From DASUSH01 sp036375215 (GTDB taxonomy: Bacteria > Actinomycetota > Thermoleophilia > Solirubrobacterales > 70-9), in the NCBI GenBank assembly GCA_036375215.1, contig DASUSH010000063.1, positions 1 to 24,317 of the forward strand: DNA of 24,317 bases, written 5' to 3'. Below the pieces are notes generated by a model that made no database searches, had not been told where the DNA came from, and worked only from the letters and a program-made list of their open reading frames with translations. The translations under genes were made by a program, and so were the position numbers. Shown here in pieces: positions 13,633 through 20,401 of this stretch. How positions within the stretch are numbered: position 1 is the first letter of the stretch; each line of letters starts with the position of its first letter.

Positions 13633-14076
13633 ATTTCCACCAACTCCACGACCCTTCGTATCGGCGAGGTCGCCCAGGCGGCGGGCTTGCGCAAGAGCGC
13701 GATCCGCTACTACGAGGAGATCGGCCTGCTGCCGGAGCCTGAGCGGGTTTCAGGCCGGCGCACCTACGAACGCTCGATTCTGCGTCGCCTGTCGATGATC
13801 GACGTCGCCCAGCGCGCCGGCCTCTCACTCGATGAGATCCGCGAACTCCTCGACGCCGCCGGCACCGAGCCGATCTCGGAGCGGCTCCACGAACTGGCAC
13901 AGCGCAAGCTCCCCGACGTTGAGGCCCTGATCGCGCGGGCCACGGCGATGCGCGACTGGCTCATGACCGCGCAAGGTTGCGACTGTCAGGCGATCGACGA
14001 ATGCGGCCTGTTCGACACCGAGCAGCTGGCGACGACGCAGCAGCCGGTGGTTCGGCATGTGCCGCCACGGCGTTGA
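13633..14076 (+). CDS. MerR-family regulator with CxCx5C sensor motif, probable ATT start
   Basis: This 147-residue activator has a complete N-terminal winged helix (LRIGEVAQAAGLRKSAIRYYEEIGLLPEPERVSGRRTY), a dimerisation helix, and a C-terminal Cys116-x-Cys118-x5-Cys124 sensor loop. SoxR has the same spacing with an additional Cys three residues earlier, which here is Ala, so a standard [2Fe-2S] cluster is doubtful; a metal or thiol sensor is possible. No ATG, GTG or TTG precedes the HTH in frame back to the stop at 13621. An ATT at 13633 lies seven bases after GAGG and gives a normal MerR N-terminus. The TTG at 13687 would delete half the HTH. The divergent SoxR-like box is its likely target. 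Confidence 0.85.
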   Translation: MSTNSTTLRIGEVAQAAGLRKSAIRYYEEIGLLPEPERVSGRRTYERSILRRLSMIDVAQRAGLSLDEIRELLDAAGTEPISERLHELAQRKLPDVEALIARATAMRDWLMTAQGCDCQAIDECGLFDTEQLATTQQPVVRHVPPRR

Positions 14077-14094
14077 TCAACGGTTCAGCCCCGG

Positions 14095-15840
14095 TCAGCC
14101 GAACGTGAAGGCGTAGCCGCTCACGCCCGGGTCGAACTCGAGCGTCAGGGTGTGATCGCCGGCCTTCGGCAGGTCGACGAGGCGGTAGAGGCGCTGCTCG
14201 TCGATGCGCGCGGTCGCGCCGCTCACGTCCTCGCCCGCGGCCGAGTCCGGCAGCGGCTTTCCGTCGAGGAGCACGCGGACGTCGCCGGGATCCCGCTCGG
14301 CGCCGAGCACGAGGAATACGCGGCGGGCCTCGAAGCGCAGGTCGATCGCGGCGCGCGCGCCGGCGGTAGCGGACTCGGGGGAGATCCGCCACTCGCCGCG
14401 GTAGAAGAAGCCGTTCGGCGGCAGCTTCACCGGCCGGGAGCCGCCGCGGAAGTCGCGCCTGCCGGGGACGATCGGGCCGTTAAGCCAGCCCTGGGCGCGA
14501 GCGGCCCCCAGGTAGGTCTCGGGCGTCGACAGGCCGGGATCGGCGGTCTCCGCGTCCGCCTCCGCCTGGGCGCCGGGCTTGTGGCCGGCCTCGGCGAGCA
14601 GCGAGCGAATCGCCGCCTCGGTGGTCTCGTAGTCGCCCTCGCCGAAATGCGTGTAGCGGATCTCGCCGTCGGCATCGATCAGGTACTTCGCGGGCCAGTA
14701 CTGGTTCTGGAACGCGTCCCAGGTGCCGTACTCGTTGTCCTGCACGACCGGATAGCCGATGTCGTACTCGTCGACCGCGTTCTCGACGTTGCCGGTCTCG
14801 CGCTCGAACGGGAACTCGGGGGTGTGCACGCCGACGATCGTCAGGCCGTCGTCGCCGTACTGCTCGTCCCAGGAGCGTAGCTCGGGGAGCGTGCGGATGC
14901 AGTTGATGCAGGTATAGGTCCAGAAGTCGACGAGCACCACCTGGTCGTCCTTCCGCAACCCGGTCATCGTCAGCGGCTCGCCGCCGTCCGTGTTCAGCCA
15001 GTTCCCGCCGGCGAGCTCCGGGGCGCGGCCGAGCTCCGGCAGGCTCTCGCCGCTCGCCGCCTCGCGCCCGCCCCCCTCGACCGCCGCGTGGCCACCGCCG
15101 CTGAGCGCGGCGAGCTCCGACGAGACGCGGTCGGACTCCTCCAGCGAGGCCGCCGGGTTGCGCAGGAAGGCGGGCAGGTCCTCGGCGATCGCGCGCTGGA
15201 AGCGCAGGTCGAGGTCGGCGATCATCGCGACCGCGACCGCGATCATCACGGCGCCGAGCGCGACCTGGATCCGGGCCCGGTAGGGCGCGAGCCGATCGAG
15301 CACCTTGCGGCCGCCGATCAGCACCGCGTAGAGGACCACCGCCGAGCCGAGCGCGTAGGCGAAGGCGACGGCGAGCCGGCCGGCCGTGAAGTCCTGCGAC
15401 GCCGACACGGTGATCACCCCGGCGAGGATCGGGCCGGCGCAGGGCGCGTAGACGACGCCGAGGCCGAGGCCGAGCGCGAACCCGGACCAGAATCCCTCTC
15501 CGCGGCGATTCCGCAGCGCCGGCGTCGCCCTCGAGATCCACGCCTCGACGCGGTCGGCGACCGGCGGCACCAGCAGGGTGATCCCGAAGACGAGCAGGAC
15601 CACGATCGCGAGCGTGCGCAGGAAGTCGCCGGGCAGGCCGAGCGCGTCGATCACGTAGACGAGGCCGACGATCGCGAACGTGAAGCTGAGCACGAGGCCC
15701 GTGATCACGCCCAGCGGGCGGCGCCGGCCGCCGCTGACGCCGGCGCCGATCACGGCGGGAAGGATCGGCAGGACGCACGGCGAGAGCGCCGTCCCGGCAC
15801 CGGCGGCGAAGGCGAAGAGGGCGAGGAGCGCCAAGTCCAC
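14095..15840 (-). CDS. dipZ: DipZ-type CcdA / thioredoxin fusion
   Basis: This 581-residue membrane protein carries reducing power across the membrane to extracytoplasmic thiols. Residues 1-250 are a CcdA/DsbD-beta-like domain with about six membrane helices and the paired cysteines Cys22 (LSPCVLPILP) and Cys134 (VYAPCAGPIL). A linker is followed by a TlpA-like thioredoxin domain with the active site WTYTCINC (Cys311 and Cys314), and then by a C-terminal beta domain (PPNGFFYRGEWRIS...) as in mycobacterial DipZ. The start is GTG at 15840, chosen because GGAAGG precedes it by five bases and the first membrane helix follows; the open frame upstream is antisense. It converges with the MerR gene. 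It could support cytochrome c maturation or repair of oxidised secreted proteins. Confidence 0.93.
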   Translation of the reverse strand: MDLALLALFAFAAGAGTALSPCVLPILPAVIGAGVSGGRRRPLGVITGLVLSFTFAIVGLVYVIDALGLPGDFLRTLAIVVLLVFGITLLVPPVADRVEAWISRATPALRNRRGEGFWSGFALGLGLGVVYAPCAGPILAGVITVSASQDFTAGRLAVAFAYALGSAVVLYAVLIGGRKVLDRLAPYRARIQVALGAVMIAVAVAMIADLDLRFQRAIAEDLPAFLRNPAASLEESDRVSSELAALSGGGHAAVEGGGREAASGESLPELGRAPELAGGNWLNTDGGEPLTMTGLRKDDQVVLVDFWTYTCINCIRTLPELRSWDEQYGDDGLTIVGVHTPEFPFERETGNVENAVDEYDIGYPVVQDNEYGTWDAFQNQYWPAKYLIDADGEIRYTHFGEGDYETTEAAIRSLLAEAGHKPGAQAEADAETADPGLSTPETYLGAARAQGWLNGPIVPGRRDFRGGSRPVKLPPNGFFYRGEWRISPESATAGARAAIDLRFEARRVFLVLGAERDPGDVRVLLDGKPLPDSAAGEDVSGATARIDEQRLYRLVDLPKAGDHTLTLEFDPGVSGYAFTFG

Positions 15841-15855
15841 CCCAGCCTTCCAACT

Positions 15856-15882
15856 CGCGCTTAAGCGCGCGTAAGCGAGAAT
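15856..15882 (+). promoter_or_regulatory. Palindrome and -10 box upstream of the amine oxidase
   Basis: A perfect 14-bp palindrome, CGCGCTTAAGCGCG, lies at 15856-15869 between dipZ and the amine oxidase. GAGAAT at 15877-15882 is a possible -10 box, seven bases before ATG 15890, the same hexamer as before hxlR. CTCGC (15854-15858) and GCGAG (15875-15879) form a second, wider dyad. Confidence 0.4.
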
Positions 15883-15889
15883 CGTGCCG

Positions 15890-17239
15890 ATGAGCGCTTC
15901 CCGCGAGGCTGACGTGGCCGTCGTCGGCGCCGGCTTCGCCGGGCTCGCCGCCGCGCGCGCGGTCGTCGCCGCGGGCGCCGAGGCGGTCGTGCTCGAGGCG
16001 CGCGACCGCGTCGGCGGCCGCGTCGTGAACGCCGAGATCGGCGACGGCAAGGTGGTCGAGATGGGTGGCCAGTGGGTGGGGCCCACCCAGGAGCGGATCG
16101 CCGCGATGGCGGCCGAGCTCGGCGTCGGCACCTTCCCGACCCATGGCGACGGCGACAACCTGCTGCGCGTCGGCGGCAAGCTGCGCCGCTACTCGGGCAC
16201 GATCCCGCGTCTCTCCCCGCTCGCGCTGCTCGACGTCCACCTGGCGACGCGGCGGCTCGACCGGCTGTCGGCGAGGATCGACCCGGAGGCACCCTGGGAC
16301 ACGCCCGGCGCCGCCGAGCTCGACGCGACCAGCGTCGGCGCCTGGATCGAGCGGACGATGCGAAGCGGCACGGCGCGGCGCCTCATGCGGGTCGCCGGCC
16401 GGACGATCTGGGGCGCCGAGCCCGAGGAGCTCTCGCTCCTTCACTTCGCCTTCTACCTGCGGGCGGCGGGCGGCTTCGAGATGCTCACCGACGTCGAGGG
16501 CGGCGCGCAGCAGGACCGCTTCGAGGGCGGCTCGCAGCTGGTCGCGATCCGCGCCGCCGAGGAGCTCGGCGACCGCGTCCTCCTCGGCGCCCCGGCGCGC
16601 CGGATCGAGCACGGCGCCGCGGGGGTCACCGTCGACGCGGACGGGCACCGGGTGCGGGCACGCCGCGCGATCGTCGCGGTCCCGCCGCCGCTCGTCGGGC
16701 GGATCGAGTTCGAGCCCGGCCTCCCCCCTGCCCGCCGCCAGCTCGCCCAGCGCATGCCCGCGGGCTGGCTCGTCAAGTGCGTGGCGCTCTACGACCAGCC
16801 GTTCTGGCGCGAGGACGGGTTCTCCGGCGAGGCGCTGAACGAGGCCGGCCCGGTGACGATGACGTTCGACAACTCGCCGCCCGACGGCTCGCCCGGCGCG
16901 CTCGTCGGCTTCGTCGGCGGTGCCGACGCCCGCCGGTTCGCGAGGCTCGGCGCCTCCGAGCGGCGAGCCGCCGTGCTGGGCTCCTTCGAGTCGCTGTTCG
17001 GGCCGAAGGCGCGCGCCGCGGAGCGCTACATCGAGCGGGACTGGGCCGCGGAGGAGTGGAGCGGGGGCGGCCCGGTCGCGAACTTCGCCACCGGCGGCTG
17101 GACCGCCTCGGGGCCGGCCCTCCGCGAGCCGGTCGGCCCGATCCACTGGGCCGGCACCGAGACCGCGACCCGCTGGACCGGCTACATCGACGGCGCCGTG
17201 CGGTCGGGCGAGCGCGCCGCCGCCGCGGCGCTCGCCTAG
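15890..17239 (+). CDS. Flavin-containing amine oxidase family protein
   Basis: This 449-residue FAD enzyme of the monoamine oxidase/phytoene desaturase superfamily has the dinucleotide motif VVGAGFAGLAAA (residues 11-22), Glu36 for the adenosine ribose, the RDRVGGRV motif (38-45), and the C-terminal FAD segment GPIHWAGTETATRWTGYIDGAVRSG. In mitochondrial monoamine oxidases the flavin is bound covalently to a Cys in an SGGC-like segment; here the equivalent reads WSGGGP, so the FAD should be non-covalent, as in many bacterial members. ATG 15890 is preferred to GTG 15884 because it lies seven bases after the GAGAAT box. The substrate, an amine or another donor, is not known. It is divergent from dipZ and convergent with the cyclase, sharing a CTAG stop. 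Confidence 0.9.
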   Translation: MSASREADVAVVGAGFAGLAAARAVVAAGAEAVVLEARDRVGGRVVNAEIGDGKVVEMGGQWVGPTQERIAAMAAELGVGTFPTHGDGDNLLRVGGKLRRYSGTIPRLSPLALLDVHLATRRLDRLSARIDPEAPWDTPGAAELDATSVGAWIERTMRSGTARRLMRVAGRTIWGAEPEELSLLHFAFYLRAAGGFEMLTDVEGGAQQDRFEGGSQLVAIRAAEELGDRVLLGAPARRIEHGAAGVTVDADGHRVRARRAIVAVPPPLVGRIEFEPGLPPARRQLAQRMPAGWLVKCVALYDQPFWREDGFSGEALNEAGPVTMTFDNSPPDGSPGALVGFVGGADARRFARLGASERRAAVLGSFESLFGPKARAAERYIERDWAAEEWSGGGPVANFATGGWTASGPALREPVGPIHWAGTETATRWTGYIDGAVRSGERAAAAALA

Positions 17240-18360
17240 TCGTTCGCGCCCCGCTCGCGGGCCCGGAAGAGCTTCACCTGGCCGCGGATGCCCTTGACGC
17301 GCTTGGAGCCGACGTAGGACCAGGAGAAGCCCTCCTCGGCAGCGTCGTGGGCGGACTCGTCGCAGAGGACGCTGCCGGGGCGGGCCATCGCCGTCAGCCG
17401 GCTGGCCAGGTTGACGGCACGGCCGTAGAGGTCCCCGGCGCGGGGCAGCGCGGTCCCGCGGGCGACGCCGACGCGGAGCTCGGGCAGTTCCTCGCCCTCC
17501 TGCGCCGCGGCCTGGAGGGCGAGGGCGGCGTTGATCACCGGCGCGTTCTCGCGCGACGAGAGCATCGCCGCGTCGCCGATCAGCTTGACGAGGCGCACCG
17601 GCGGCTCCGCGATGTCGGCGGCGAGCTCGGCGAGGCGCTCGGTGACGGCGCCGTACTCCTCGGGGTCGAGGCGTTCGCCGAGCTTGGTGAAGCCGACGAG
17701 GTCGGCGAAGGCGATCGTGTACTCCTGCGAGCCGGCGAGCCTGCCGGACGCGATCTGCTCGCTGCCGACCACCTCGCTGCGCAGGACCTCGAGCTGGTGG
17801 AGGCGGAAGGCGTGGTCGAAGATCTCGTTCGCCATCGGCGTCAGCGCCTTCGCGGCCTTCGCGAGCCGGATCGCGACGTCGCGCTCGGACTCGGCGTCGG
17901 CGAGGACGGTCTGCGCGGTGAGCTGGGAGACGGCCCGGGCGACCTGCGACATCGCGAGCCCGATCACGCGCGTGACCTCGAGCAGGCCGTCTTCGGGGAG
18001 GCCGGCGTCCAGGAAGCCGCGGACGAGCTTCGCCATCTCGAGGTCGTGCTCGCCGGCGGTGCGCTCGTCGGGCTCGGGGACGCGAAGGCCGAGCGCGCGC
18101 TGATAGCGGGTCAGAGAGTCGATCGGCACCCCCGCCTCCTCGGCGATCTCCTCAAGCGTCCGGCGCTCGCCCGGCGGGTCGTAGACGCGCTCGACGGGGA
18201 GCAGCGCGAGCCGGTCCTCCTCGACCGCCGCCCGCAGCTCCTCGAGCGGGATTCCGTCGTCGTGGAGCTCGGTGAGCAGGTCGAGGCGCGCCTCGCGGGC
18301 GTCGCCGTCGAGGCCTTCGAGCAGGCCCTCGGATTCGAAATCGACGGTCAAGGCGTCCAT
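17236..18360 (-). CDS. Class III adenylate cyclase with N-terminal regulatory domain (Rv1264-like)
   Basis: This 374-residue cytosolic enzyme makes cAMP. Residues 1-200 are helical and resemble the regulatory domain of the pH-sensing mycobacterial cyclase Rv1264, including an HTH-like LEEIAEEAGVPIDSLTRYQRALGL. The catalytic domain (about 205-370) has the metal-binding Asp220 (IAFADLVGFT) and Asp263 (LIGDAAML), the substrate-specifying Lys259 and Asp310 expected for ATP, and Asn318/Arg321 (GRAVNLASR) for transition-state stabilisation. All catalytic residues are present, so one chain can form active homodimers. ATG 18360 is chosen where the family match begins. Only 12 bp separate it from a divergent Lon-N-domain gene. 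Acid-pH control is inferred from the family. Confidence 0.9.
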   Translation of the reverse strand: MDALTVDFESEGLLEGLDGDAREARLDLLTELHDDGIPLEELRAAVEEDRLALLPVERVYDPPGERRTLEEIAEEAGVPIDSLTRYQRALGLRVPEPDERTAGEHDLEMAKLVRGFLDAGLPEDGLLEVTRVIGLAMSQVARAVSQLTAQTVLADAESERDVAIRLAKAAKALTPMANEIFDHAFRLHQLEVLRSEVVGSEQIASGRLAGSQEYTIAFADLVGFTKLGERLDPEEYGAVTERLAELAADIAEPPVRLVKLIGDAAMLSSRENAPVINAALALQAAAQEGEELPELRVGVARGTALPRAGDLYGRAVNLASRLTAMARPGSVLCDESAHDAAEEGFSWSYVGSKRVKGIRGQVKLFRARERGAND

Positions 18361-18365
18361 ACAAT
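18360..18365 (+). promoter_or_regulatory. -10 box for a leaderless Lon-N-domain transcript
   Basis: TACAAT is one base from the TATAAT consensus and ends seven bases before the GTG at 18373. Its first base overlaps the cyclase start codon on the other strand, so transcription of the two genes could interfere. Confidence 0.55.
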
Positions 18366-18372
18366 CGCAGGC

Positions 18373-18996
18373 GTGGCGCAAATCGAGTTGCCGTTGTTCG
18401 AGCTGCCGGTCGTGCTGCTCCCGGGCGAGCTGTTGCCCCTGCACATCTTCGAGGAGCGCTACAAGGCGATGGTCGCCCACTCGATGGAGCGCGACGAGCC
18501 GTTCGGGATCGTCTTCACCGACGAGGACTCGGGCGCGGCCGACGTCGGCTGCACCGCCGCGGTCGCCGACGTCCTCGAGCGCTTCGACGACGGTCGCCTC
18601 AACATCGTCGTCGCGGGCGGCTCCCCGTTCACGGTGACCGAGCGCCACGAGCGCCCGGAGTTCCCCGCCGGGACCGTCGAGCTGATCGAGCTCGAGGACG
18701 AGCCCGAAGAGCAGGACCCGGACGCCTCGGCGCGCGCCCGGGCCGCCTTCGACGAGCTCGCGCGCGAGGCGGCCGACGACCCCGACGACGTCGCGGACCC
18801 CGGCGAGGGCGACGCCTACGCGATCGCGGCGCGGATCACGCTGCCGCCGGAGACCAAGCAGAAGCTGCTCGAGACCCGCTCCGAGGGCGAGCGCATCCGG
18901 ATCCTCGCCCGGGCGCTCGAGGCCGTGCTACAGGCGGTGCGGCGCTCGCAGCGGCTCGCCGAGACCGCGCAGACGAACGGCCACGCGCCGCTCTAG
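18373..18996 (+). CDS. Lon protease N-domain (substrate-binding) protein
   Basis: This 207-residue stand-alone LON_substr_bdg protein lacks the AAA+ ATPase and the Ser-Lys protease domain of Lon. The start of the domain is clear: LPLFELPVVLLPGELLPLHIFEERYKAMV, followed by FGIVFTDEDSG and an alternating strand/turn pattern. Residues 145-207 form the helical tail (YAIAARITLPPETKQKLLETRSEGERI). An acidic insert (EDEPEEQDPDASARARAAF) interrupts the domain near residue 115. Such proteins are common in bacteria and cereblon-related, but their function is unclear; they may bind unfolded peptides or small ligands. The GTG start is supported by the leaderless TACAAT box and by the immediate start of the domain. 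It converges with the next gene through a shared CTAG. Confidence 0.88.
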   Translation: MAQIELPLFELPVVLLPGELLPLHIFEERYKAMVAHSMERDEPFGIVFTDEDSGAADVGCTAAVADVLERFDDGRLNIVVAGGSPFTVTERHERPEFPAGTVELIELEDEPEEQDPDASARARAAFDELAREAADDPDDVADPGEGDAYAIAARITLPPETKQKLLETRSEGERIRILARALEAVLQAVRRSQRLAETAQTNGHAPL

Positions 18997-20378
18997 CGCC
19001 GCTTCGCCGGCGCCGGGCGGGCCTCGGCGGCGACGAGCGCGTCGGCCGTCGCGATGAAGGCCTCGACGTCGGTGAGCTTGCGGTCGAGGTTGCCCGGCAC
19101 CGGGCGCCAGACGACCAGGGTGTCGCCGTGGAGCTCGGCCTCGAGCCCCTCCGGGACGCCGGCGCCGAGGCCGTCTCCCGCGTCCGGCCTGGTCGGGCCG
19201 AGCTCGGCGACGATCACGTCTGAGGCGAGCGGGCGGTTCGCCATGTAGGCGATCCGCTGGCCGTGGGAGAACATCTCGGCGGCGTCGTCGCAGAAGGCGA
19301 GCGTCGCCGGGATCCCCGACGGCAGCGTCCCGCGCATCGCGTGCTGGGCGCGGCCCGGCAGCGGCACCTGCGCGAGGCGGGCGTGGAACTCGTAGCGGTC
19401 CTCGAGCTCGAAGCCGTGGCTGCGGGCGAACTCGACCGCGAACGCCTCCACCCCGAGACGGGCGGCGGACGAGCCGGCCGCGGCCATGATCACGAGGATG
19501 AAGGCCAGCAGCCCGATCAGGCCGGCGACGATCGCGAGGATCGTCGAGGTCGAGGAGTCGAGGCCCGGGACCACCAGCGCGACCCCCGCGCCGATCGCGC
19601 CGATGCCGGTCCCCCAGGCGAGCGCCCTGGCGTAGGTCTTCACGCCGAGGCCCCAGCGGTTCGCGTAGGAGCGGGCGGCCTGGCGGGCGGTCTGCGGCGG
19701 CGCCGGCCAGGCGACCTTCGCGACCTGCTCGCGTAGCTTCGCCTCGTAGGCGCGCTCGCCGGCGTATTCCTCGCCCGAGCCGACGTCCTCCAGTGACTCC
19801 TGCCGGATCCGGGCGGCGACGTCCGCGGCGGCCGCGCAGAGTGCGTCGAGGTCGGCCGGCTCGCTCAGGTGCTTCGGGACCGCGACGCAGAGGTGGCCCT
19901 CGTTCAGCTCGAAGCAGAAGCCGTCCGCGGCCTCCGAGGCGAGGCGGTCGATGAAGGCCGGCGAGAAGAGCTGGCGCACCCACGCCTCGCGCTGGCCCTC
20001 GAGCACCTCGAGCTCGTAGAGCTCGTTGAAGCGCGTGCTCTCGAGCGTCAGCTCGCGCCAGCGGCCGAGGAACTCGAGCTTGGCATAGGAGCGGGCGACC
20101 TCGACCTCGCGGCTGCGGCAGGAGAGCGCGCGCACGAAGCCGAGGCTCTCGGGGACCCGCGAGACGACCACGGTGAGCTCGCGCCCGCCCGAGCCCGAGG
20201 AGGCGTAGCGGTGGTGGGCGACGAACCCCTCGAGGCCGCCCGGGAGCCTCCCCTCGGCGACGTCGCGTGTGCTCCCCTTGCCGTCGCTCAGGAGCAGGGG
20301 CGTGACCGCGCGCAGCTCGCGCTCGACCTCGTGGGCGAGCCCCCGTTCCTTCGCGTAGTCCTCGAGCTCGGCCGCCAT
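18993..20378 (-). CDS. Membrane protein with two related soluble domains around a helical hairpin
   Basis: This 461-residue protein is of no family I can name. Two membrane helices are visible, about residues 253-271 and 279-300, with a short polar loop (LDSSTST). The flanking soluble parts (about 1-190 and 313-450) look like diverged copies of one domain: residues 7-54 and 315-362 share a helix of the form (F/Y)A-x3-G-x3-E, a PL step, G-x-LP-x-G and a following hydrophobic strand, and both copies end in a strand plus an Ala/Asp-rich helix. Both soluble parts should face the same side, because the hairpin returns the chain. There is no signal peptide. A TAGCTT box lies eight bases before the ATG and there is no Shine-Dalgarno. 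Function unknown. Confidence 0.8.
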   Translation of the reverse strand: MAAELEDYAKERGLAHEVERELRAVTPLLLSDGKGSTRDVAEGRLPGGLEGFVAHHRYASSGSGGRELTVVVSRVPESLGFVRALSCRSREVEVARSYAKLEFLGRWRELTLESTRFNELYELEVLEGQREAWVRQLFSPAFIDRLASEAADGFCFELNEGHLCVAVPKHLSEPADLDALCAAAADVAARIRQESLEDVGSGEEYAGERAYEAKLREQVAKVAWPAPPQTARQAARSYANRWGLGVKTYARALAWGTGIGAIGAGVALVVPGLDSSTSTILAIVAGLIGLLAFILVIMAAAGSSAARLGVEAFAVEFARSHGFELEDRYEFHARLAQVPLPGRAQHAMRGTLPSGIPATLAFCDDAAEMFSHGQRIAYMANRPLASDVIVAELGPTRPDAGDGLGAGVPEGLEAELHGDTLVVWRPVPGNLDRKLTDVEAFIATADALVAAEARPAPAKRR

Positions 20379-20386
20379 CCGATCGA

Positions 20387-20392
20387 AAGCTA
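20387..20392 (-). promoter_or_regulatory. -10-like box for the duplicated-domain membrane protein
   Basis: TAGCTT on the minus strand (20392-20387) ends eight bases before the ATG at 20378. It lies in the 23-bp gap after the gamma-glutamyltransferase stop, so this gene could have its own leaderless start site as well as read-through. Confidence 0.35.
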
Positions 20393-20401
20393 GCTCGGCG
20401 C

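Noticed and set aside
14071..14082. CGTTGATCAACG palindrome at the MerR stop as a bidirectional terminator
   Set aside because: The stem is only 6 bp without a loop or T-tract; chance is a sufficient explanation.
15841..16179. N-terminal extension of DipZ
   Set aside because: The extra 113 residues are antisense to the amine oxidase; GTG 15840 has a good Shine-Dalgarno and is followed at once by the first membrane helix.
14480..17146. 888-codon minus-strand open frame across dipZ and the amine oxidase
   Set aside because: It runs antisense to the amine oxidase and in a shifted frame of dipZ, with no recognisable domain and repetitive Arg/Ala/Glu composition.
16072..18372. Plus-strand open frame joined upstream of the Lon-N-domain gene
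   Set aside because: The domain starts right at GTG 18373; everything upstream is out of frame with the amine oxidase or antisense to the cyclase and low in complexity.
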